DNA of 64,000 nt from Candidatus Hydrogenedentota bacterium (GTDB lineage: Bacteria; Hydrogenedentota; Hydrogenedentia; Hydrogenedentales; SLHB01), in NCBI GenBank assembly GCA_029552745.1, contig JAKPDK010000042.1, positions 62,001-126,000 on the forward strand, written 5' to 3'. The position numbers and the translations under genes are program-made. The notes beneath the pieces were generated by a model. The model searched no databases and had not been told where the DNA came from. It worked only from the letters and a program-made list of their open reading frames with translations. Positions 1 through 8,092 of the stretch are shown here, piece by piece (within the stretch, counting starts at the first letter, position 1; every line of letters starts with the position of its first letter).

Positions 1-277
1 TAGTATAACAACAATTGCCCTTCTTTTCATCGTTTTTGTTAACACAAACACATGCCGCACTCATATCAGGTTTACAAAGAGTCTGTTCTGCATAAGCCCA
101 CAGACGTTTGGCACTGTGACCTAATCCCCCGGGCTCTCATTGCGAGGAGCGAGTCTAATCGTCCTGTAAGGTGCGAGGCATGCCTCGCACCATCTCACTT
201 AGAAAAGCAAGCGCCCGTCCAAAAAGGATTTCCAAAGAGGTTGCTACAGTAGAGTAGTCACGGTATTATTTAGCGGC
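1..277. repeat. Gene-free start with partial interspersed repeat (copy R1)
   Basis: No convincing gene is seen. The outer motif of the window-wide repeat family lies at 89-114 (TGCATAAGC, six bases, ACGTTTGGCAC). An inner arm fragment, TCATTGCGAGGAGCGAGTC, follows at about 137-155. A perfect 22-bp palindrome then fills 170-191 (GGTGCGAGGCA and its complement). The short open frame at 52-252 runs straight through these repeats and is judged non-coding. Confidence 0.6.
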
Positions 278-1390
278 ATGAAAAATCTTATCCAAGAAAT
301 CCACTCGTGGCTGGTTGTTTCACGAATATTATTCCAATATGTCCTATATCGTTTAGGGTTTCGGGCATGTCCGACGTTCATGGATCATCGCCCGGAATGT
401 AAACAGGTGATAGGCAGGGTATTGGGCTGGCCCAGGCGACTTCGGGCGACTGGCATGGAATTCTGTCCGAAAGAGCACCCAGCCGTTTTTTGCTGCAACC
501 ATTTCAAAAAGGATGATCCTTTCGTGGTTGAGGCGGGCATCTACGATGCTAGCGATCGACACATTTGGGTCATCCCGATGATGCGAGACGACTTCTTCAA
601 GAGTCACCATAGGTTTTTATTATTTGATCCGGACGAACTTATCAATATGTTTGGCACGTTGCGGATCAGCCGCGATAGTGTGACCTTAAGCCAATTGAAG
701 CCCTTTGTGGAACTGTTGCGTTCCCGCGGGAGTTTTTTGATGTTCCCGGGGCGAACACGGAGCCAGTCGGGTCTATTATTTGAATATCGCGAAGGTATCG
801 AGGAACCGGGCGGTCCCACGTTTTTTGCAGCACAAGCGCAACGAAACCACCCCGACCTGAAAGTGGCTATCGTCCCTGTGGCGCGGTCCTACAATCCCGC
901 GACGAAGAAGACGACGGTATCTTACGGGAAGCCGTTGTATTTAGAGGGAAAAACAGACCGAGCTGCTCAACGGGCGCTCGATTTTCGGGTTATCGAAGAG
1001 ATCGGTAATGCGTTGGAATTGAACGTATCAAATGTTTTGGCAGGTTATCTTTTTTTGCATCGCTTGCACCGGCGTAGAACACCCATCCGACTGGAAGAAA
1101 TAGAACAGGATTTGCAGTCCGTTTTTGCGAGCGTGGATAAAACAAGGCGTATAGACCCCGACGCTATGAGTAACTTACCGAAAGAAATTCGCCATTCCCT
1201 CCGCTTTTTTGAAAAAGCCGGTATGTTGCGACGTACGCGCCAAGAGGTTTATCCGAATGACGAAGCGATCCTGGGCGTTCCGGAGCTCGGACCTCTTTAC
1301 CGCAAGAAAAACCCCGTGAAGTTCCTCGCCAATCAGATCGCACACATGGCGGACGTTGTCCGCGCCATCGAAGACGTCGTGTTGGACTGA
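278..1390 (+). CDS. PlsC/PlsB-type lysophospholipid acyltransferase-like protein
   Basis: Probable membrane-associated glycerolipid acyltransferase of the LPLAT superfamily, moving an acyl chain onto a glycerophospholipid precursor. The H-x4-D signature is clear: NHFKKDD with His75 and Asp80. The second block is FPGRTRS at residues 156-162, where the family usually has FPEGTRS, so the conserved Glu is absent. A VAIVPVARSY segment near 197-205 fits block IV. At 370 residues it is longer than PlsC (about 240). The extra C-terminal 150 residues are helical-looking and of unknown role. The ribosome site before the ATG is weak. The gene stands alone, convergent with the next operon. The fold is fairly sure; the substrate is not, and the altered block could mean a specialised acyltransferase. 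Confidence 0.75.
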   Translation: MKNLIQEIHSWLVVSRILFQYVLYRLGFRACPTFMDHRPECKQVIGRVLGWPRRLRATGMEFCPKEHPAVFCCNHFKKDDPFVVEAGIYDASDRHIWVIPMMRDDFFKSHHRFLLFDPDELINMFGTLRISRDSVTLSQLKPFVELLRSRGSFLMFPGRTRSQSGLLFEYREGIEEPGGPTFFAAQAQRNHPDLKVAIVPVARSYNPATKKTTVSYGKPLYLEGKTDRAAQRALDFRVIEEIGNALELNVSNVLAGYLFLHRLHRRRTPIRLEEIEQDLQSVFASVDKTRRIDPDAMSNLPKEIRHSLRFFEKAGMLRRTRQEVYPNDEAILGVPELGPLYRKKNPVKFLANQIAHMADVVRAIEDVVLD

Positions 1391-1472
1391 TTTCACCCCT
1401 TTGCATCACCGAGCCCAAAACGTGCCAACGCCAGAGCCGCCCATAAAAAATAAAATTTCTGTAAGCAGTCTC

Positions 1473-3827
1473 TCACGTTTGGGGAGATTTGATTAGCCAG
1501 ACTTCGGAAACGTCGCATCCTCTGCCCGTGCCCCCGCTACCGGGTTCTTGATACCATCGCAGGACAAGTGTTCCGTTTTTCGTTGCTTCTCGGGGAATCA
1601 TAAACTCTAGGGGTTGTGCGGGATTTGGCTTGGCGATAAACGGATGAATGGTGATATTAGGTTCCGCCTCCAATCGGATGCGGCGTTCCAACCGAATACC
1701 CGCATAGGTGACACGAATTTTATAGGATGCCTCAGGGTCCAGACCTGTATATCGCATGGTAAGCGGGGCGTCAAAGCGGGCCTCCGCTTGGGTCAGCCAT
1801 GACATGCGGTATCCCGGCACAAACAGCGGGGTTTCCAGCAGGGGAGTAGATCGAAATTCCGGGTCGTTTTCCCAACACGTTTCGCTTACAAGATGAGGCT
1901 GTTCTGTCTCCTTACCGAGGTTGTCGTAAAAACCTCCCGGACCAGGATTCGACCAATTCAGGACGCGGTTCAATGCATCGAGCCGTTCCTGTTCCTGGGG
2001 TAGCACGCGGATTCTTTCAAACTGTTCCATCAGCCACAGTCGGTTATTCAATGGCCTGTCGATTAGGTCAAGATTTGCCCCTCGGTCCCACGCAATGGCT
2101 TTATAACGCGGCACACTGAGCTGCATGCGTATGCTTTGAAACAGCGCCTCGGCGAGTTCAAACACACGGGCACGCCACTCGCGAGCCACAGGTTGCAGCA
2201 CGGCCCTTGCAAGAACCGCCTCTGCCTGCTCCATGGCAAGCAGCGTACCGACTTGGGCGGCATTCCGAAGAGCGTCCATGGCTTCCTGTTCCAGTTCGGT
2301 CTCGTAAATCAAACGGCGCGCGATATAGGCGTCGTAGTAGGCACGATAAAGGATCTGTTGAAATCGCCAATTGGCTAACACGTGAGGAGGTGCGAGCCTC
2401 TCCATATCTCGGACTTGGGCGAGCGTCGTGAACACGCCGGTGTTGGTAAGTAACGGCCCTGCCCAGTTTTTCTCCAGGGCGACCAGGACTTGGGCGAGCT
2501 CGTCCGCCCATGCCGAGTGTATAAAGTAACGCGTGTATTGGCGAAGAATCTCGATCGTTTCTTGCTGGGGATTCCACGCCAAACTGCTCCAAATGATCTT
2601 GTTGACGTCGTCATTACAGCCTTCAGAGTATCCCACAAAACCAACCGTCAAATCGTGCCATAACCTAAAAATCCTGCTGTAGCCGTAGGGCCGGGGGTTG
2701 ATACACTCCCGATTTTCCGTCAGGGCGTAAGCCGGGTCCCACTGCGGTACGGGATACTGACACCGCATGCTGTGTGTCAAATCGTCGTATCGGATGATGG
2801 GATAGCGCTCAGGAATTGCCTGCCTCAGTTCCGGGAGAGAAATACGCACTTGAGGACCGAAAGCCACGCCACTGAGCCACGGCATGTCCTGAGAAACAAG
2901 CAGGTCGATGAACTCGGTCAATTCGGTTTGGTCAAAACCTTGTGGGGTAACCCATACTTGCGCATCGGGGTGAATCGATCGAAGGTTCGCTGCTTGTTTT
3001 TTTAACAACTCCAGCAACAGCTTGGGCGGAGTGTTTCCGGGATCGCCGCCGGGTACCAAAATACCGTCCAAACGCGGCAAGGCGCGAAAGACCTCCCGCC
3101 ACTCGTTCAGCGCCCTTTCGACCACCTCCCGATCTGAGTAATCGGAGTCCATGGCTGGATACCACAGCCAGAAATCTAGTCCGTACGAATTGGCTGTTTG
3201 GGAAACATGAGCGAGCATGTCCAGTTTGGGCACCGTAAAATGCGGACTGTCGTCGTCGTCGTCGCTGCGCGGGGGAATCATCTGAATCCCGTTTGTCCCG
3301 AAAACCGCTAGGTCGCGTACATACTGATCGTATTGTTGCGGCGTCCATCCATCATAGCTGTTGGTTTTTGGGCGATATCCAATTTGATGTTGACGAATAG
3401 GATGATAGGGCGTCTCGGCGAGGTCCAGAGGGTGTAACAAAACTACGGCGTCTCGAGAATAATGGAGTTCTCGGAGTAATCTTCCTATCCCGAAAAGTAG
3501 TCCTCGCTTATCCGCACCTACAACGGCTGCTTTTGTGACTCCCGAACTAAAATCCGTACTGATCGCGAAACTCTCCGGCGCATACGACAGCGCATTGAGT
3601 GCCCGTTGAACCACAGGTTCTGTGTGTTGCTCGTTGTCTTCCCTTGTGTTAAGGAACACGATGGGACAGTTCGTTGGAGGCGTCGCATGAGATGGCGTCC
3701 ACCGCGCCCAGGAACGCGCGGCGACCTCCTCCAAAGCCATTTTTATGAGGGCGCCGTGCCGTGTCATCACCGAGTCGGAAGCGTGAAGGCAAGCCCGAGA
3801 GAGGTCTAGGTGAGGTGCAGTGTTCAT
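1473..3827 (-). CDS. Large glycoside hydrolase-like protein (alpha-glucuronidase/GH20-type fold)
   Basis: 784 residues with no signal peptide, so probably cytoplasmic. Residues about 1-125 look like the alpha/beta domain that precedes the barrel in GH67 and GH20 enzymes, with GADKRGLLFGIGRLLREL as the most typical stretch. A TIM-barrel-like region follows (GYRPKTNSYDGWT, FGTNGIQMIPP, YGLDFWLWYPAMDSDY, LDGILVPGGDPGNTPP). Then come a long helical region and a beta-rich C-terminus with a CDVSEVWL end. The start codon lies 2 nt past the stop of the epimerase gene upstream, so the two are co-transcribed and probably coupled. I infer action on a uronic-acid or amino-sugar polysaccharide. The exact GH family and catalytic residues cannot be fixed by eye. 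Confidence 0.6.
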   Translation of the reverse strand: MNTAPHLDLSRACLHASDSVMTRHGALIKMALEEVAARSWARWTPSHATPPTNCPIVFLNTREDNEQHTEPVVQRALNALSYAPESFAISTDFSSGVTKAAVVGADKRGLLFGIGRLLRELHYSRDAVVLLHPLDLAETPYHPIRQHQIGYRPKTNSYDGWTPQQYDQYVRDLAVFGTNGIQMIPPRSDDDDDSPHFTVPKLDMLAHVSQTANSYGLDFWLWYPAMDSDYSDREVVERALNEWREVFRALPRLDGILVPGGDPGNTPPKLLLELLKKQAANLRSIHPDAQVWVTPQGFDQTELTEFIDLLVSQDMPWLSGVAFGPQVRISLPELRQAIPERYPIIRYDDLTHSMRCQYPVPQWDPAYALTENRECINPRPYGYSRIFRLWHDLTVGFVGYSEGCNDDVNKIIWSSLAWNPQQETIEILRQYTRYFIHSAWADELAQVLVALEKNWAGPLLTNTGVFTTLAQVRDMERLAPPHVLANWRFQQILYRAYYDAYIARRLIYETELEQEAMDALRNAAQVGTLLAMEQAEAVLARAVLQPVAREWRARVFELAEALFQSIRMQLSVPRYKAIAWDRGANLDLIDRPLNNRLWLMEQFERIRVLPQEQERLDALNRVLNWSNPGPGGFYDNLGKETEQPHLVSETCWENDPEFRSTPLLETPLFVPGYRMSWLTQAEARFDAPLTMRYTGLDPEASYKIRVTYAGIRLERRIRLEAEPNITIHPFIAKPNPAQPLEFMIPREATKNGTLVLRWYQEPGSGGTGRGCDVSEVWLIKSPQT

Positions 3828-3829
3828 GG

Positions 3830-4774
3830 TTAGATTTCCTCAGCATGTTCGCGAAACCAGTCAATGGTTCTCATCAATCCTTCCCGTAGGGTGACCGAAG
3901 GTTCGTACTGGATATCCTTTTTGGCGAGGGTAATATCCGCACAAGAACGCCGGATGTCCCCAGGCCGAGGCGGGGTGAATTCTGGTTCAACGGAAACCCC
4001 CAAAAGTTCGCCTATCAAACGTGCCAAATCAAGGACGCTGCAGCTGCTTCCGCAGGCAATGTTATAAACGCCGCTGATAGGCCTTTCGAGGGTACAGGCA
4101 CGGAGGTTTGCACTCACGACATTCTCTACGTAGGTGAAATCACGCGATTGGGTACCATCGCCGTGTATGACGGGCTGTTTCCCCACCAATAGACGCGTAA
4201 TAAAAAGAGGAATAACCGCAGCGTACTGTGAGGAAGGGTCTTGGCGTGGGCCGAACACGTTGAAATAACGAAAGCCCACGATCTCCATCCCATATAAGTG
4301 GGAAAATGTCTGCGCATACAGCTCGTTGGCTGCCTTGGTTACACCATAAGGGGAAATAGGCGCCATGGGCAATTTTTCATGGGCAGGGTACACCTCATTA
4401 TTCCCGTATACCGATGAAGACGATGCGTAAACAACACGCCGTACCTTGCGGTCTCGGGCTGCCAGGAAAACATTCAGAGTGCCATCTATGTTCGCCGCAT
4501 TGGACGCGCGCGGGTCTTGCACCGAACGGGGTACGGACGGAATCGCGGCGTGATGAAGACAATAATCCACCCCTTGCATAATGTCTTGTACCAGTGCAAA
4601 GTCACAGATACTACCGCAGATGAGATCCAGTTTGTCCTGGATATCTGCAAGATTCTCGCGTTTGCCTGTCGAAAAATCATCGAGGACGCGAACCCGATGA
4701 CCGTGCTCGACCAAAGCGTGAACCAAGTGACTACCGATAAACCCCGCGCCGCCCGTGACGAGGTAACAAGCCAC
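3830..4774 (-). CDS. NAD-dependent nucleotide-sugar epimerase (extended SDR)
   Basis: 314-residue extended short-chain dehydrogenase, UDP-glucose 4-epimerase type. The Rossmann motif TGGAGFIGSHL is at the N-terminus and SPYGVTKAANE supplies the catalytic Tyr-x3-Lys. ASSSSVYG gives the Ser region, and GFRYFNVFGPRQDP is the usual substrate loop. It starts with GTG (4774), with AAAGGAGA 5 nt upstream. It sits 33 nt after fabH and 2 nt before the glycosidase-like gene, in a three-gene operon. The likely role is interconverting UDP-sugars (Glc/Gal or GlcNAc/GalNAc, or the uronates). The exact sugar is not determinable from sequence. Confidence 0.85.
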   Translation of the reverse strand: MACYLVTGGAGFIGSHLVHALVEHGHRVRVLDDFSTGKRENLADIQDKLDLICGSICDFALVQDIMQGVDYCLHHAAIPSVPRSVQDPRASNAANIDGTLNVFLAARDRKVRRVVYASSSSVYGNNEVYPAHEKLPMAPISPYGVTKAANELYAQTFSHLYGMEIVGFRYFNVFGPRQDPSSQYAAVIPLFITRLLVGKQPVIHGDGTQSRDFTYVENVVSANLRACTLERPISGVYNIACGSSCSVLDLARLIGELLGVSVEPEFTPPRPGDIRRSCADITLAKKDIQYEPSVTLREGLMRTIDWFREHAEEI

Positions 4775-4807
4775 GATTTTCTCCTTTTATTTTGCAGATC
4801 GTAGATA

Positions 4808-5788
4808 CTACCAACGCATCATAACCGATCCCCAGGTCAAACCCGCTCCGAAAGCTACCAAGAGAACTCGGTCTCCCGCTTTCAGACGTCCTTGTTGCAC
4901 AGCGTCATCAAGTGCGATGGGGATCGTGGCAGCCACGGTATTGGCTGTTCGGTCAATATTGACAAAAATTTTCTCGCGGGGCAACCCCAACCGTTCTGCC
5001 ACGCTGAAGATAATGCGGGTGTTGGCTTGATGGGGAACAAAAAGGTCCACGTCGTCAATGGTCATTCCTGTGGCACGCAAAACATTTTCGGCAGCGTCGC
5101 AGAACGCGGCAACCGCCTTCTTGAACAACTCTCGCCCGCTCATGACGATGCCCAAGTCCAAGTTGTCAATGTTTTCGCAACAGATGACGTGTTTCGAACC
5201 GCCGGCAGGAAGATACAACAAATCGTACGAGGCACCGTCGGCACCCAGGTACGTCGAAAGCACGCCGCGTTCCCCTTCTTCCCCTTGCAGCACGGCGGCG
5301 CCGGCTCCATCCCCAAAAAGCACCGCGGTGTCGCGCTTCTCCCAGCTGAGTCGATTGGTCATGATGTCCGCCCCGACAACGAGAATTGTCTTATGCACTC
5401 CGGAACGAATCAGGGCATCCGCCATCGTGACCGCATACACAAAACCCGAGCAGGCGGCATTGAGGTCATAAGCAGCGGCACGTTTGGCGCCAATCTTGTC
5501 CTGGATAAGGCACGCCGCCGAAGGGAAAAGGTAGTCTGACGTCATCGTGCTGCAAATAATCAGCTCAACCTGATCCGGCGAAATACCGGCATTGGCTAGC
5601 GCCCGCTTTGCAGCCTCTGCGCCCAAATCCGAAGAGCCCACCCCTGGGTCAGCAACGTGTCGTTGTTTAATTCCCGTGCGTTGTTGAATCCACTCGTCAG
5701 TCGTGTCAGTTAATTTCTCCAAATCAGCATTGGTCAGAATTCGCGGCGGCAGGTATTGTCCCGTACCAACAATTCGAGTGCGCAACAT
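4808..5788 (-). CDS. fabH: 3-oxoacyl-ACP synthase III (KAS III)
   Basis: Condenses acetyl-CoA (or another acyl-CoA) with malonyl-ACP to start fatty-acid synthesis in the cytoplasm. The catalytic triad is complete: Cys113 in NAACSGF, His253 in VPHQANTRI and Asn283 in RTANTVAATIP. The frame is open 22 codons further upstream. I place the start at 5788 because GAGGAGG lies 9 nt before that ATG and the protein then begins MLRTRIVGTGQYLP, as FabH proteins do (326 residues). It is first in an operon with the epimerase and glycosidase-like genes, which is not a fatty-acid cluster. A secondary FabH is therefore possible. Confidence 0.92.
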   Translation of the reverse strand: MLRTRIVGTGQYLPPRILTNADLEKLTDTTDEWIQQRTGIKQRHVADPGVGSSDLGAEAAKRALANAGISPDQVELIICSTMTSDYLFPSAACLIQDKIGAKRAAAYDLNAACSGFVYAVTMADALIRSGVHKTILVVGADIMTNRLSWEKRDTAVLFGDGAGAAVLQGEEGERGVLSTYLGADGASYDLLYLPAGGSKHVICCENIDNLDLGIVMSGRELFKKAVAAFCDAAENVLRATGMTIDDVDLFVPHQANTRIIFSVAERLGLPREKIFVNIDRTANTVAATIPIALDDAVQQGRLKAGDRVLLVAFGAGLTWGSVMMRW

Positions 5789-6556
5789 ACTACAGTCCTC
5801 CTCAGATGTCCAAGGCGTTGCCTTGGCAGACGACCAGGTTTTTGTAAGGGACACATCTAACCTTTTTCACCCCAAAGATTTAATTTGACTGGAAAGAGTG
5901 TCCCTTAGAAACACGGAGAAAGTATATAGAACAGGCATCCGGAAGTACAAGTAAGCATATAAACAATTAGATTTCAAGCAGGACAACGGACAAACGAGGT
6001 TATCCTGAACAAGGCAGGGGGGACTTCCTGTGGTCGTCCCACGTAGAGTTCCTTGTCCGGGAACCCGAGCGGTTGCCTAACATCAGGTCCCCCGGATGCG
6101 GGGGGATATAGGGAAACACGGTGCCTCTTTTCCCATGTGCACGCAAGTCCCACCGGATGCGGGGGATATAGGGGGACTGAATCGTGCGCGCAGGGGATAG
6201 AAAGCCGGCCCACGCTGTCATTGCGAGGAGTGCCGTCAGGCACGACGTGGCAATCCCCTCGGGGGCAGGGAGATGCCCCGTCTACGCTATGGGCTTTCTG
6301 ACGCTTCGCGGTTGAGGGGATTGCTTCGTCGCTTCGAAGACTCGCTCCTCGCAATGACAACCGGGGGAAATGGACAAAAGGGAGCCATCCTGAACAAGGT
6401 AGGGGCGACCCCCTGTGGTCGCCCGACCCATCAATGCCTCGCCCCACAGGTGAGGGAAGAGGTGGGTTTCCGGGACGATTCCAAGGATTTATGAAGGAGG
6501 TACCTTCTCCGAAGCGACAAAAAGATTCCCTTACTGCTTCATGCAAAAAATCTTGG
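5789..6556. repeat. Gene-free stretch with repeat copy R2 and short direct repeats
   Basis: No credible gene. At 6216-6360 lies a paired-arm copy of the interspersed repeat. The left arm is TGTCATTGCGAGGAGTGCC..., the right arm ends CTCGCTCCTCGCAATGACA, and about 50 bp separate them. CCGGATGCGGGGG followed by GATATAGGG occurs twice, at 6092 and 6153, 61 bp apart. A second hairpin-type repeat, built on GGGGCGACCCCCTGTGGTCGCCC-like sequence, lies near 6402-6423. The long minus-strand open frame here reads through these repeats and is rejected. Confidence 0.7.
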
Positions 6557-8065
6557 CTAGCGCGGAGATGATTCGTCAGTTTTGTTCATGTCAGGCGATA
6601 ATCCAAGCTGACCAAGAAGCTCATTGCGCATCGATTTCAATTTATCGACTTGTAAGGAGGGACCAAAAGGTTGCTGTCTCGCCTCGACATAAAGCGCTAC
6701 GAGACGTTCTTCGTATTGCGGCCCCATCTCGGCGTAGTCAAGTAATCCGGTCAAGACATCCAGCTGCTCCAATTGCGCAAAATTATGCCGATTTGCCGTC
6801 GTTCCATCCGCCAAGATCGGTAAGTTTTCCATCTTTCCCGTATAACGTTGTATCAACCGATCCAACTTGGGCGCCGTCAATAAATCCACCGAGGGAGGAA
6901 TATCCCGGTGGGCATTGACAAACTGGTCAGGCGGGAAAGACCATCTGTAGCGGGTATGCGGCGAGTAGGGTGCCGGTGGTCCTTCTTCCAACACGAGAAT
7001 CGACCACTGATGATCCCGCGACCAGGGTCGGTCTTGCTTCGGCGGTGCGGGCGGTTCCTTTTCTTCTTTGAGGAAATGTGCCAACGTGATCTCCGTGGCA
7101 CCTTCCTGCAAAGGTTGCACACGCAGCCAAACACGTTCAGGTGGCAGGCATTCTACCAGCGTTTTTCGCGCACTGGGCACGCGAGTCAATGCGTCAAAAT
7201 CGATCTGAAATCCTTCTGGAAAGCCCATACCGTCGAGCGGACGTTGCAGTTTACGATCTACCTGCCCGATCGGCACCAACATATCTCCCGTTGCGCACAT
7301 CATTTGAACGGGAGAAGTTATCCACGATACGAATGAGATAGGACTGAGTCGATACCATGTGTCCGAGGCAAGGTCCGAGCCGAAATATTTGTAACACCAA
7401 TCCGCAAGCATGGTCACAGAGCACATTACGGGCAAGGGACTCTGACGGATATCTGCCACGGGATACTTCGACACGGGTTTGTTTACCTCAAAGTAACTCA
7501 GGTTGTATGCCCAGTTCAGTACAGGGGCGTCTGCCGTGACGGAACGCACAGGGAAAAACTCCGCCGCCATAGCGAGAGCCATGTACCCACCTTGACTTCC
7601 CCCGTCAATATGAAGGCGCGTGCGATCGACAAAAGGAAGTCGCCTCGCCCATTGGATTAAGGCGCGAGACTGATTCTCACTGTTTGCCGGCGATGCATCA
7701 ATCGGCGCGCCACCTTCAGGACCGGTATAATGCGGGGTCACCACCACCCAGCCTTGACGACACCAGCGGTTTGCCCCACCGAAGTCTTTCTCATAGTGGA
7801 CGTGGCAAAAAAGAGGAAGCGGCTTATGTTGTTCGATATCTTTCTGCCGCACAAAGAGCCGCCCTTGTCCGGTCTTGACTTCGCCCCGCATGTCCCGATA
7901 GGGGATTTGGACGGTAACAGCCCACGTGCCCTCTTTTTCTTCTGATTCCAACACGTTCACCGCACCATCAAAACCCTGTTCGTCCAGCACAAAGTCTTGG
8001 GAGACTCCGAAGCAATTTTGCAGCAGACCCATCATCATTACGCCCAAAAACGCACTCCACATCAC
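6557..8065 (-). CDS. Secreted alpha/beta hydrolase (esterase or peptidase type)
   Basis: 502 residues with a hydrophobic N-terminus (MMWSAFLGVMMMGLLQNC), suggesting export, possibly as a lipoprotein ending at Cys18. The core shows an alpha/beta-hydrolase fold: PLPLFCHVHYEKDFGG as the oxyanion strand, WVVVTPHY, DRTRLHIDGGSQGGYMAL with nucleophile Ser in GGSQGG, and MCATGDMLVP as the acid-residue strand. It resembles acetyl-xylan esterase and prolyl-oligopeptidase relatives. The start is GTG 8065 or ATG 8062, with AAAGGAG about 11 nt upstream. It lies 27 nt after the DUF1080 gene on the same strand, so the two probably form an operon for polysaccharide use. Confidence 0.7.
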   Translation of the reverse strand: MMWSAFLGVMMMGLLQNCFGVSQDFVLDEQGFDGAVNVLESEEKEGTWAVTVQIPYRDMRGEVKTGQGRLFVRQKDIEQHKPLPLFCHVHYEKDFGGANRWCRQGWVVVTPHYTGPEGGAPIDASPANSENQSRALIQWARRLPFVDRTRLHIDGGSQGGYMALAMAAEFFPVRSVTADAPVLNWAYNLSYFEVNKPVSKYPVADIRQSPLPVMCSVTMLADWCYKYFGSDLASDTWYRLSPISFVSWITSPVQMMCATGDMLVPIGQVDRKLQRPLDGMGFPEGFQIDFDALTRVPSARKTLVECLPPERVWLRVQPLQEGATEITLAHFLKEEKEPPAPPKQDRPWSRDHQWSILVLEEGPPAPYSPHTRYRWSFPPDQFVNAHRDIPPSVDLLTAPKLDRLIQRYTGKMENLPILADGTTANRHNFAQLEQLDVLTGLLDYAEMGPQYEERLVALYVEARQQPFGPSLQVDKLKSMRNELLGQLGLSPDMNKTDESSPR

Positions 8066-8092
8066 TTCATGTTTCTCCTTTTTCAGATCGAG

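Noticed and set aside
52-252. 66-codon open frame at the window start
   Set aside because: It runs through the repeat motif and a palindrome and has no ribosome site.
4892-5539. Long plus-strand frame opposite fabH
   Set aside because: It is a shadow of the fabH coding sequence, whose catalytic motifs are complete on the minus strand.
6216-6360. Paired repeat arms considered as a CRISPR array
   Set aside because: The units are inverted, not direct, have no regular spacers and no cas genes are near.
5974-6546. 190-codon minus-strand open frame
   Set aside because: It is a translation of repeat copy R2 and hairpin repeats; the peptide shows the repeat's typical SLRGASLRSDEAI pattern.
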